Shown piece after piece: positions 54,316 to 62,778 of a stretch of DNA of 64,000 nt. Within the stretch, counting starts at the first letter, position 1. Each line of letters starts with the position of its first letter. The notes under the pieces are model-generated. The model was given only the letters and a program-made list of their open reading frames with translations. It did no database searches and was not told where the DNA came from. The position numbers and the translations under genes were made by a program. Where the stretch lies: NCBI RefSeq assembly GCF_029309835.1, contig NZ_JARJHL010000017.1, positions 62,001 through 126,000 of the forward strand, in the 5' to 3' direction. Source of the DNA: Paracoccus sp. DMF-8. GTDB taxonomy: Bacteria; Pseudomonadota; Alphaproteobacteria; Rhodobacterales; Rhodobacteraceae.

Positions 54316-55598
54316 ATGACCGACAATGGATTCTTCACCGCATCGCTTGAGAGCCGCGACCCTGCGATTTTCGGTGCGATCCGCAATGAGCTTGGCCGTC
54401 AGCGCGACGAGATCGAGCTGATCGCCAGCGAGAACATCGTGTCTAAAGCCGTGCTTGAGGCGCAGGGCTCGGTGCTGACCAACAAATATGCCGAGGGCTA
54501 TCCGGGCAAGCGTTACTACGGCGGCTGCCAGTTCGTCGACGTGGTCGAGGATCTGGCGATCGAGCGCGCCAAGGAACTCTTTGGCTGCCAGTTCGCCAAC
54601 GTCCAGCCGAATTCCGGCAGCCAGATGAACCAGGCGGTGTTCCTGGCGCTGCTGCAGCCGGGCGACACCTTCATGGGGCTGGACCTGAATTCGGGCGGCC
54701 ACCTGACCCATGGCTCGCCGGTCAACATGTCGGGGAAATGGTTCAACGTCGTCAGCTATGGCGTGCGCCAGCAGGACCAGCTGCTGGATATGGAGGACGT
54801 GCGCGCCAAGGCCCTGGCCAACAAGCCCAAGCTGATCGTCGCCGGCGGCACCGCCTACAGCCGGGTCTGGGACTGGGCCGCCTTCCGCGCCATCGCGGAC
54901 GAGGTCGGCGCTTATCTGATGGTCGACATGGCCCATATCGCGGGGCTGGTGGCCGGTGGCCAGCACCCCTCGCCGCTGCCGCATGCCCATGTCGTGACCA
55001 CCACGACCCACAAATCGCTGCGCGGTCCGCGTGGCGGCATGGTGCTGACCAATGACGCCGATATCGCCAAGAAAATCAACTCGGCGGTGTTCCTCGGCCT
55101 GCAGGGCGGTCCGCTGATGCATGTGATCGCGGCCAAGGCCGTGGCCTTTGGCGAGGCGCTGGAGCCGGGCTTCAAGGACTACGCCGCGCAGGTCGTGAAG
55201 AACGCGCAGGCCATGGCGGATGAGCTGATGAAGGGCGGCATCGACATCGTGTCGGGCGGCACCGACAACCACCTGTGTCTGGCCGACCTGCGCCCGAAAA
55301 GCGTGACCGGCAAGGCGACCGAGGCGGCCCTGGGTCGCGCGCATATCACCTGCAACAAGAACGGCGTGCCGTTCGACCCGGAAAACCCTTTGTGACCAGC
55401 GGCATCCGTCTTGGCGCCCCGGCGGGCACGACGCGCGGCTTTGGCGAGGAGGAATTCCGCCAGATCGCCCGCTGGATCACCGAGGTCGTCGACGGCCTTG
55501 CCGCCAATGGCGAGGACGGCAACGCCGCCGTCGAAGCCAAGGTCAAGGCCGAGGTCGAGGCGCTCTGCAAACGCTTCCCACTCTATCAGGACATGTGA
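54316..55598 (+). CDS. glyA: Serine hydroxymethyltransferase (one frameshift near the 3' end)
   Basis: About 427 residues after repair. It interconverts serine and glycine with methylene-THF. Motifs are [35 protein letters not shown], and the PLP Lys in [16 protein letters not shown] missing base near 55388 turns [14 protein letters not shown] into DPENPL-stop; the downstream frame continues [18 protein letters not shown] to LYQDM. As glyA is central to C1 metabolism, a sequence error is likely. AGAGAGGAC precedes the ATG. Confidence 0.94.
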
Positions 55599-55605
55599 AA
55601 TGATG

Positions 55606-55631
55606 GGGGCGGCGCATCACCGCGCCGCCCC
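55606..55631 (+). terminator. Strong GC hairpin after glyA, possible terminator without U-tract
   Basis: A perfect 10-bp stem GGGGCGGCGC/GCGCCGCCCC with a 6-nt loop lies 8 bp beyond the glyA stop. There is no T-run, so termination efficiency is uncertain. Confidence 0.4.
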
Positions 55632-55704
55632 ACCATCCGCGATCTGCCACCCGCGATCCGTCGCACAATGTCGCGATTCTTCCGACCTTCGCCGCAGGGG
55701 CGTT

Positions 55705-56088
55705 TCAGATCAGCCCGCGCCGGATCATGATCCAGACCGCGACGGCGCCGATAATCAGCAGACCCAGACAAACCGCCGCGGCAATATTCGTCGCGCTGCC
55801 CGTCCAGCGGCTGGCCGCGCCAAGCGGCCGCAGATAGCCCACCAGCGCGTGATGGGCCCGTTTCGCACGGGCGATATCGACTTTCCGCGCCAGTTTCGGC
55901 GCATCGACCCATTGATCGGCTTCGGCCAGCAGCCGCCCCTCGCGCCGCAATTTTCGCGGCAAGGCCCCGCCCCGCCTGCGCATCATCGTCGCCAGATCCG
56001 CCCGCTGCCCACGACGCAGCCCGCCGAAACGCGAAACCATCAATTCGGCGACCTCGTCGGCCATGGTGCGGATGTCGTGGATGGGCAT
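55705..56088 (-). CDS. Small C-tail-anchored membrane protein, hypothetical
   Basis: 127 residues. A basic, helical cytoplasmic part (LRRGQRADLATMMRRRGGALPRKLRREGRLLAEA) is followed by one C-terminal transmembrane helix (IAAAVCLGLLIIGAVAVWIM) and a short basic tail. It looks like a conserved Rhodobacteraceae hypothetical. It lies between glyA and an alpha/beta hydrolase. Function unknown. Confidence 0.7.
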   Translation of the reverse strand: MPIHDIRTMADEVAELMVSRFGGLRRGQRADLATMMRRRGGALPRKLRREGRLLAEADQWVDAPKLARKVDIARAKRAHHALVGYLRPLGAASRWTGSATNIAAAVCLGLLIIGAVAVWIMIRRGLI

Positions 56089-56181
56089 GGGACCCCTTGG
56101 CGGTTCTTTCGGGGGCAGATTAGCGACTCTGGTCCCGGCTCGCCAGTGTTGCTAGGTTGATCCAAAAGGACGGGTGGCAAG

Positions 56182-56949
56182 ATGCTGAACTATACGGTTT
56201 CGGGCGATGACAACGGGCTTCCGCCGGTGCTGGTCGTGCATGGCCTGTTCGGATCGGGCAAGAATCTGGGCGGCATCGCCCGCAGGCTGACGCCCGCGCG
56301 GCAGGTGATTCTGGTCGATATGCGCAATCACGGCGACAGCTTTCACGACCCCGACCAGTCCTATCCCGCCATGGCCGGAGATCTGGCCGAGGTGATCGGG
56401 CTGTTCGGCGGACAGGCCGATGTCGTGGGCCATTCGATGGGCGGCAAGACCGCGATGGTGCTGGCACTGACCCGGCCCGGGATGCTGCGCAGGCTGGCGG
56501 TTCTGGACATCTCGCCCGTGGCCTACGGCCACGGCCAGAACGGCCTGATCGACGCGATGCAGGGGCTGGACCTGAGCGGGTTGCGCCTGCGTTCGGACGC
56601 GGATCGGCGCCTGTCGGAAACGATCCGGGAACCCGGGGTCCGCGCCTTTTTGCTGCAATCGCTGGATCTGAAAAGCGACCCGCCGCAGTGGAAGCTGAAT
56701 CTGGATATCCTGCGCAAGCATATGGAAAAGCTGACAGGCTGGCCCGAGGGCCTGACGCCCGGCGCCTTCACCGGCCCCGCGCTGTTTCTGGCCGGCGGCA
56801 ATTCCGATTATTGCGCCCCCACCGCGTAGCCGCGATCTGACGACTATTTCCCGCAGGCCACTGTCGAATTCATCCCCGAAACGGGCCATTGGCTGCATGC
56901 GGAACAGCCCGCGCTGGTGGCCGATCGCATCGCGGAATTTCTGGCCTAG
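56182..56949 (+). CDS. Alpha/beta hydrolase (YbfF-like), interrupted by in-frame TAG
   Basis: The alpha/beta hydrolase fold shows oxyanion region VVHGLFGSGKNLGG, DMRNHGDS, nucleophile elbow VVGHSMGGKTAM and a terminal His in EFIPETGHWLHAEQPALV. The open frame stops at TAG 56827-56829 after NSDYCAPTA, but translation in the same frame continues with DDYFPQATVEFIPETGHW to a second TAG at 56949. The catalytic His lies after the first stop. Either a base error, a paired indel or a true nonsense mutation explains this. Confidence 0.8.
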
Positions 56950-56986
56950 GTTTCTGGCCCGGAGTTTCTGGCCCAGAGTTTTTGAC

Positions 56987-57289
56987 CTAGCCGGAACAGT
57001 CCAGTTCCACCCGCGCCTCGCCCGTATCGCCGGGTAATCGGCTGCGCAGGCTGTTCGGTATGACCCGGCACCCCGAGGCGATTTCCGCCGCCCGCACCAT
57101 CAGTTCGGGCACCCGGTCGCGGTCCTTGCGGGTCAGATAACCCATGCGGATCACCTCGGCCTCGGTCGGGTTGGAAAAGACGACGAAACGGATGCCATCC
57201 AGCACCAGATCACGCCGTTCCGCCCCCATGAACCGGGGCGCCGGAGAGACGCAGGCAGACAGCAGGAGAATCAGAATTATCACAGGCAT
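56987..57289 (-). CDS. Small lipoprotein, hypothetical
   Basis: 100 residues. The lipobox-type signal peptide is MPVIILILLLSAC, with Cys13 as the lipidation site. The mature part contains DLVLDGIRFVVFSNPTEAEVIRMGY and two more cysteines (SGCRVIPN ... VELDCSG). It is probably an outer-membrane or periplasmic lipoprotein. No family recognised. Confidence 0.7.
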   Translation of the reverse strand: MPVIILILLLSACVSPAPRFMGAERRDLVLDGIRFVVFSNPTEAEVIRMGYLTRKDRDRVPELMVRAAEIASGCRVIPNSLRSRLPGDTGEARVELDCSG

Positions 57290-57415
57290 CTCACTGATTT
57301 ATCACCGATTCGTTAATGTGATGTTAACCCGCGCATGCCAGTCTTGCGGAACCGGGACGCGATCCGCCCCGTTACTGACACGAATCTGAAATTTTGCCCT
57401 TCAGCCCAGGATGTG

Positions 57416-57562
57416 ATGATGCGCCGCTTGTTGAACCTGACCCCCTTTCTGCTTTTGATGGCGGTTGCCGCCTGCGAAACCGTGCAGGGCGCGGGTCGCG
57501 ATTTGCAGGGGGCCGGTCAGGCGATCACGCAGGAAAGCCGCGACGTTCAGTCCCGCATGTAG
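57416..57562 (+). CDS. Entericidin-like small lipoprotein, copy 1
   Basis: 47-48 residues. The signal peptide ends in a lipobox (LLLMAVAACET), and a short mature peptide QGAGRDLQGAGQAITQES follows, the pattern of EcnA/EcnB-type entericidins. A paralogue lies 200 bp downstream. The start is at ATG 57416 or 57419. Confidence 0.8.
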   Translation: MMRRLLNLTPFLLLMAVAACETVQGAGRDLQGAGQAITQESRDVQSRM

Positions 57563-57762
57563 GCCGTGTGTCCGGCGGCTGGCCCGGCCTGCTGTGGCCG
57601 CATGACATCAACTCCGGTTCGGGATTTTCGCTCAAATCCGCATGATCTTTCGGAAATTTTATGCCGAGGTTAACCTTTGGCGCATCAACTCGCATCACCG
57701 TGACAAGACGGCGCGGCTCAACGCGCCTATGGTGCGAAAAAAGGACAGTGAAAGGACAAGTC

Positions 57763-57966
57763 ATGCGTCGCATTTCCTATCTGGCCCCGCTGGTGGCGCT
57801 GGTCGGGCTAACAGCATGCGAAACGATTCAGGGTGCGGGCCGCGACATGCAGACCGCCGGGCAGATGATCACGCAGCAAGGCTATTCGAACTCGCCGCAA
57901 TCCTATCAGGGAACGCCGCAGCAACCGGTCGTCAGCGACCCCTTTGCCACCGGTGGCGGTTTCTAG
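57763..57966 (+). CDS. Entericidin-like small lipoprotein, copy 2
   Basis: 67 residues. The same N-terminal plan as copy 1 (LVGLTACETIQGAGRDMQTAGQMIT) is extended by a Gln/Ser/Pro-rich tail ending DPFATGGGF. AAAGGACA precedes the ATG at 57763. The two genes look like a tandem duplication followed by divergence. Confidence 0.8.
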   Translation: MRRISYLAPLVALVGLTACETIQGAGRDMQTAGQMITQQGYSNSPQSYQGTPQQPVVSDPFATGGGF

Positions 57967-58642
57967 GGGCAAATGCCAGACATGGCGCATCGCAGGGTTG
58001 GCCCGGTTCAGGGGGAACGCCGCGATGCCGCCCCTGCTGGTGCATCGGATCGATGCACCAGTCGCTTTTCGTCGCTGCCTGAAAACACGGGATTGCACCC
58101 CTCGCGCAGCGATTCCGGCCCGACACGCTGAACAAGGCTTGTCCACAGCGCTACGGAAGGCCGCTGCCTGAACCCGGATAATTCATTTTTGAATCAGCCT
58201 TCTGAACGACAAATTCAAACCAGATTATAACCCGAATCCGGCATATGGGAAGGCTGGCATCATCCGCGTCCCGCATCGCCGGAAAAAATCGACCGATCAC
58301 GGAAGTTTTTAGTCCCTCTGCTGGACAAAAGTCGCAGGGGGCACCGTATCTATATACAGGATGTCAGCCACGCGCCCTGACCGCTTTCCCGCCCGCGATA
58401 CGGCGGGCAAGGCGGGCCAAAGAAGCGACCCGGATCGTGGTTTTCATCTGAAATTCATAATACGTCCGAAAATCGGGCGGAGCGGCGCCTTGCCGGAACA
58501 AGGGGCCACGGAAAGGACGATGTGCAGATGACAGATGACAGCCGACGCAAGGGGGCTGCCCCGGCGCCGCAGTCAGGTGGTATGGGTCTTGGCGGGGTCG
58601 CGGCCCTGCGGGCAGGTGTAACGATCAGGGTTTGGGGCGCAG
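57967..58642. other. Long intergenic region with no recognised gene
   Basis: 676 bp. It is less GC-rich than its surroundings in the stretch 58170-58350. I see no protein-like open frame, RNA gene or clear repeat. A short plus-strand ORF from 58528 (MTDDSRRKGAAPAPQ) has weak support only. Confidence 0.3.
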
Positions 58643-59381
58643 ATGCCGGATAACGACGACCGCAATCTGATCCAGAACCCGCACAGCCCACAGCAAAATC
58701 CCATGTCGGAACCCGGCAACGACGATGATCCCGCCGAGCAGGATCGGCACGCGCGCCGCCGGGATCATGACCCCGAACGCAAGGTCAAGCTGTCCGAGCA
58801 TCTGGTCGCGATCGCACAGGACGAAAGCCGCGACAGAATTGCCGTCAACGACGCTGATCCCGGCCCTGAAAGGACGGGCGATCGCGGCGCTTCTGCTGCT
58901 GTTTTCCTTTCCGAACGTCCTGCCTTCGCCGCCCGGAACCTCGGGCGTGCTGGGCCTGCCGCTGGTCTATCTGTCGCTGCAGATGATGCTGGGGCGCCCG
59001 CCCTGGATGCCGGCCTTTATCGGCAACCGCTCGATGCCGAGGAGCAGTTTTTCGGCCATCGTCCACCGCAGCGCCCCCTATCTGGCGCGGGCCGAACGGC
59101 TGCTGCGGCCAAGGCTCGGCGCGCTGACCGGGGAAACCGGGGCGCGGGTCGTCGGCGCGATCTGCCTGATCCTGTCGATCGTGCTGTTCCTGCCGATTCC
59201 GCTTGGCAATATGCTGCCCGCACTGGCGATCTGCATCCTTGCGCTTGGCACGCTGGAACAGGATGGCGTCTGGATCATCTCAGGCACGGTGCTGGGGCTG
59301 TTGTCGCTGCTGATTGTCTGGGGGGTGATCTGGGCCATGATCAAGGCCATCGTCTTCCTGTTCGGCGGCGTCGCCGCCTAG
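58643..59381 (+). CDS. exoD: ExoD-family exopolysaccharide synthesis protein (one frameshift)
   Basis: An ExoD membrane protein: KVKLSEHLVAIAQDESRDRIAVND in the first frame, then, after an indel near 58850, LIPALKGRAIAALLLLFSFP, GLPLVYLSLQMMLGRPPWMP, and three hydrophobic segments ending AMIKAIVFLFGGVAA. ExoD is required for normal exopolysaccharide and alkali tolerance in rhizobia. The start at 58643 is provisional because the N-terminal part lies in the other frame. Confidence 0.78.
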
Positions 59382-60216
59382 GCGCGGCAAGGCGGCGCAG
59401 CGATCCAGCCAGATGCGGATCGCTGCCAGCGCCTCAGGTTCGTCCAGAAAGGGGATATGACCGCGATCTGGGATTTCGGCGCGGATCATGTCGGGACGGC
59501 GCGCCTGCATCGCATCGGCGGTCTGGCGCGTCAGCACATCCGAATTCGCCCCGCGCAGCAGGGCCAGCGGCAGGTCGGCACAGGCATCGAACAGCGGCCA
59601 TGCCTCGGCGAGGGGCGCGGCCATCGCCTTGTCGAAACCGATGCGCAGGGCGGGGTCATAGGTCAGGCCCAGACCATCCGGCTGCTGGATATAGTGGCGG
59701 ATGGTTTCGTCGGCCCAACGGCTTGCGGGAACATGGTGAAAACCGGGATTGGCGGCGGGGGTGCGGTCTGCCGCTTCCTGCAGTGTCGCGATGGTCGGGC
59801 GGATGCCGATATAGCGGCCGATGCGCTGCAGGCCCTGCCGTTCCAGAACCGGGCCGACATCGTTCAGGCAGATCCCCGACAGCCGGTCCCGCGCCGTGGC
59901 CGCCAGAGCCATCGCCAGCAGCCCGCCACGGGACGAGCCGATGATCGCGGCCCGCGCGATCCGCAGATGATCCAGCAGCGCCAGCGCATCCTGCGCCTCT
60001 TGCGCGACGGTATAGCTGGCCGGATCGGCCCAGTCCAGACCACCGCCCCCGGCTGTCCAGCCGGATCAGCCGGACGCCATGCAGGCGACGCGCCAGATAG
60101 TCGAAATCGCGCCCATCCCGCGTCAGCCCGGCCAGGGCCAGCACGACCTGCCCCTGCCCTTCGTCGCGATAGGCCAGCCTTGTGCCGTCGCCCGCGCGGA
60201 AACGCCCCTGTCTCAT
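59280..60216 (-). CDS. Alpha/beta hydrolase (frameshifted), convergent with exoD
   Basis: The start at 60216 reads MRQGRFRAGDGTRLAYRDEG, with VVLALAGLTRDGRDFDYLAR. A frameshift near 60050 moves to LAMALAATARDRLSGICLNDVGP; the nucleophile elbow (IIGSSRGG) is read across the junction. A late EIPDRGHIPFLDEPEAL carries the catalytic His. The frame as written runs over the exoD 3' end to 59280, so the true stop may be nearer 59390. It is 4 bp from the CoA-transferase B subunit on the same strand. Confidence 0.75.
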
Positions 60217-60219
60217 CCC

Positions 60220-60912
60220 TTATCCTTTGCCGAAGCAATTGCCGGGTGAATGCCGCCCTCCAGGCCGGGTCATTTCGGGCACCTCCTCGGGAATGACCAG
60301 ATGCGCGGCGGTCGCGGCGCGGATCTGGTCCAGATCGACACCCGGCGCGCGTTCCTGCAAGACCAGCCCCGACGGCGTGGGCGCGATCACGGCAAGATCG
60401 GTGATGACCAGATCGACCCGGCGCAAGGCGGTCAGCGGCAGGGTGCATTGCGGCACGATCTTGGGCTCGCCCTTGGCGACATGTTGCATGGCGACGATGA
60501 CGCGGCCCGCGCCGGTGACCAGATCCATGGCACCGCCCATGCCCGGCACCATCTTGCCCGGCACCTTCCAGTTCGCCAGATGGCCCGCCTCATCGACCTG
60601 CAACCCGCCCAGCACGGTCACATCCAGATGCCCGCCCCGGATCAGGCCGAAACTCATGGCGCTGTCGATGCTGGCGGCGCCCGGAACGGCGGTCACGAAA
60701 CTGCCGCCGGCATCGGTCAGATGCGGATCCTCCATCCCTTCGGGCGGGCGCGCACCCAGACCGATCACGCCGTTTTCGGCCTGAAAGAACACGCCAGAGG
60801 TCGCCGGCACGAAACCCGCGACCAGACTGGGCAGTCCGATCCCCAGATTGACCAGCATTCCCGGCTGGATTTCGCGCGCGACGCGACGGGCAATCAGTTC
60901 CTTGGCATCCAT
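60220..60912 (-). CDS. 3-oxoacid CoA-transferase subunit B
   Basis: 230 residues. Beta subunit of a family I CoA-transferase (AtoA/ScoB type): MLVNLGIGLPSLVAGFV, and the catalytic Glu in VFFQAENGVIGLG. It transfers CoA between succinyl-, acetyl- or butyryl-CoA and acetoacetate. The last residues (TRPGGRHSPGNC) are atypical and may reflect a late indel. It directly follows the A subunit. Confidence 0.88.
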   Translation of the reverse strand: MDAKELIARRVAREIQPGMLVNLGIGLPSLVAGFVPATSGVFFQAENGVIGLGARPPEGMEDPHLTDAGGSFVTAVPGAASIDSAMSFGLIRGGHLDVTVLGGLQVDEAGHLANWKVPGKMVPGMGGAMDLVTGAGRVIVAMQHVAKGEPKIVPQCTLPLTALRRVDLVITDLAVIAPTPSGLVLQERAPGVDLDQIRAATAAHLVIPEEVPEMTRPGGRHSPGNCFGKG

Positions 60913-60913
60913 G

Positions 60914-61579
60914 TCAGCAACCTTTCCCTAGCAGCGCACGAAGCAGGTGATCGACCAGAATGCCCAGCGTCTTGACCGAGATCGGGGGGATGACGCCGAC
61001 GGGCACGATGGCTTCGGGTTCGGCGATCACGGTGGCGCCGGCCAGCGCCATCATCGGGTTGAAGTTATGGGCGGTCAGCAGATAGCACAGATTGCCGACA
61101 TAATCGGCCTGCCGGGCGCCAAGCAGCGAAAAATCGGCCCGTAGCGGGGTTTCCAGCAGATAGGTCCGGCCCTGAACCTCGATTTTCTGCTTGCCGTCCT
61201 CGACCTCGGTGCCCAGCCCCGTGGGGGTCAGGACGCCGCCCAGACCGACGCCACCGGCGCGGATGCGTTCGATCAGCGTGCCCTGCGGCACCAGTTCGCA
61301 GTCGATTTCGCCCGCGATCATCCCGGCACGGGTTTCCGGGTTCAGCCCGATATGAGAGGCGATGACACGGCTGACAGCCCCGGCCGAAATCAGCTTGCCG
61401 ATGCCCCGCCCCGGCATGGCCGTGTCATTGGCGATGACCGTCAGGTCGCGCGTCCCGCGCGCCACAATCGCGTCGATCAGCCGCTCGGGGCTGCTGACGC
61501 CCATGAAGCCGCCGATCATCAGGCTGGCGCCATCGGGGATCATGGCGGCGGCCGCTTCGGCTTTCAGCGTGGCTTTCAT
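60914..61579 (-). CDS. 3-oxoacid CoA-transferase subunit A
   Basis: 221 residues, intact. Alpha subunit of a family I CoA-transferase (AtoD/ScoA type): DGASLMIGGFMGVSSPERLIDAI, GKLISAGAVSRVIASHIGLNPET, CELVPQGTLIERIRAGGVGLGGVLTPTG. It overlaps ackA by 4 bp and is followed by subunit B after one base. The four genes pta-ackA-subunit A-subunit B form one operon. Confidence 0.9.
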   Translation of the reverse strand: MKATLKAEAAAAMIPDGASLMIGGFMGVSSPERLIDAIVARGTRDLTVIANDTAMPGRGIGKLISAGAVSRVIASHIGLNPETRAGMIAGEIDCELVPQGTLIERIRAGGVGLGGVLTPTGLGTEVEDGKQKIEVQGRTYLLETPLRADFSLLGARQADYVGNLCYLLTAHNFNPMMALAGATVIAEPEAIVPVGVIPPISVKTLGILVDHLLRALLGKGC

Positions 61580-62778
61580 GCGGTTTCCTTTTCGGTGATC
61601 CCGGCAGCCAGACGGGCCGCGCGGGCAATGACCAGATCCTCGCGGGTCTTCACGATCATCACCGTGGTCCGCGAAAACTCGGACGAAATCAAGGTGGCAC
61701 TTTCCGCGTTGCGGCCGTGGTCGATCTCGATCCCCATCCAGCCCAGTCTTTCGCAGACGCGGCGGCGGATGACGCGGGAGTTTTCACCAATTCCCCCGCA
61801 GAAAATCAGGCCATCAATGCCCCCCATCACGGCAGCCATCGCCCCCAGTTCGCGCTGGACGCGGAACACGAAATAGTCGATGGCGCGGTGGGCGGCGGCA
61901 TTGTCGGCCTGTTCCAGCGACCGCATATCGCTGGCAAGCCCGCCCGACAGGCCCAGCAGACCCGATTCATTATACAGGACCTGACGGATCTGCGCGGTAT
62001 CCAGCTTTTCCTGATCCAGCATATACAGCAGCACGCCGGGGTCGATCTGGCCGCAGCGCGTGCCCATCGGCAGCCCGTCCAGCGCCGAAAACCCCATCGA
62101 GGAGGCGACCGAACGCCCCCGGTGGATCGCGCACATCGACGCACCATTGCCCAGATGCGCCACCACCACCCGACCGGCCATCAGATGCGGCGCGATGCGT
62201 TCCAGCTCTCCGGTCACATAATCATAGGACAGCCCGTGGAAACCGTAGCGGCGCACGCCCTTTTCGTAATAGCGGAAGGGGATGGCAAAGGTATCGTTCA
62301 CAAAGGGCTGGCCGCGATGAAAGGCCGTGTCGAAACAGGCGACCTGCGGCACCCCCGGAAAGGCCGCCATGGCCGCCCGGATGCCCGCGATGTTATGCGG
62401 CTGATGCAAGGGCGCGAATGACGACAGTTGCCCAAGCCGGTCCAGCACCTCATCGGTGACCAGAACCGGGTCGGTGAAATCCGGGCCGCCGTGGACGACG
62501 CGGTGGCCGACGGCGGCCAGTTCCAGCCCCGGATGGGCGGCCTTGATCGTGGCGATGATCGCGGCCAGCGCGCCTGCGTGGCTGGTCAGGTCACCCGGCG
62601 CGACGGCCAGCGGCTGGTCCTGCGCATCCTGCAGCGCCAGTTCGCCCTCTGGCCCGATGCGCTCGGCACGGCCGGTAATCAGCGGATCGTCCCCTTCGGT
62701 CGGAAACAGCGCGACCTTGAGCGAGGACGACCCCGCATTCAGCGTCAGAAAACCGCTGCTGTGGTCGATATCCTTCAT
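61576..62778 (-). CDS. ackA: Acetate kinase
   Basis: 400 residues, intact. It interconverts acetate + ATP and acetyl phosphate. Signatures are LTLNAGSSSLKVALF near the N-terminus, HRVVHGGPDFTDPVLV, YGFHGLSYDYV, VVAHLGNGASMCAI and FCGGIGENS. The ATG overlaps the MaoC-Pta stop by 4 bp. The length is typical. Confidence 0.95.
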   Translation of the reverse strand: MKDIDHSSGFLTLNAGSSSLKVALFPTEGDDPLITGRAERIGPEGELALQDAQDQPLAVAPGDLTSHAGALAAIIATIKAAHPGLELAAVGHRVVHGGPDFTDPVLVTDEVLDRLGQLSSFAPLHQPHNIAGIRAAMAAFPGVPQVACFDTAFHRGQPFVNDTFAIPFRYYEKGVRRYGFHGLSYDYVTGELERIAPHLMAGRVVVAHLGNGASMCAIHRGRSVASSMGFSALDGLPMGTRCGQIDPGVLLYMLDQEKLDTAQIRQVLYNESGLLGLSGGLASDMRSLEQADNAAAHRAIDYFVFRVQRELGAMAAVMGGIDGLIFCGGIGENSRVIRRRVCERLGWMGIEIDHGRNAESATLISSEFSRTTVMIVKTREDLVIARAARLAAGITEKETA

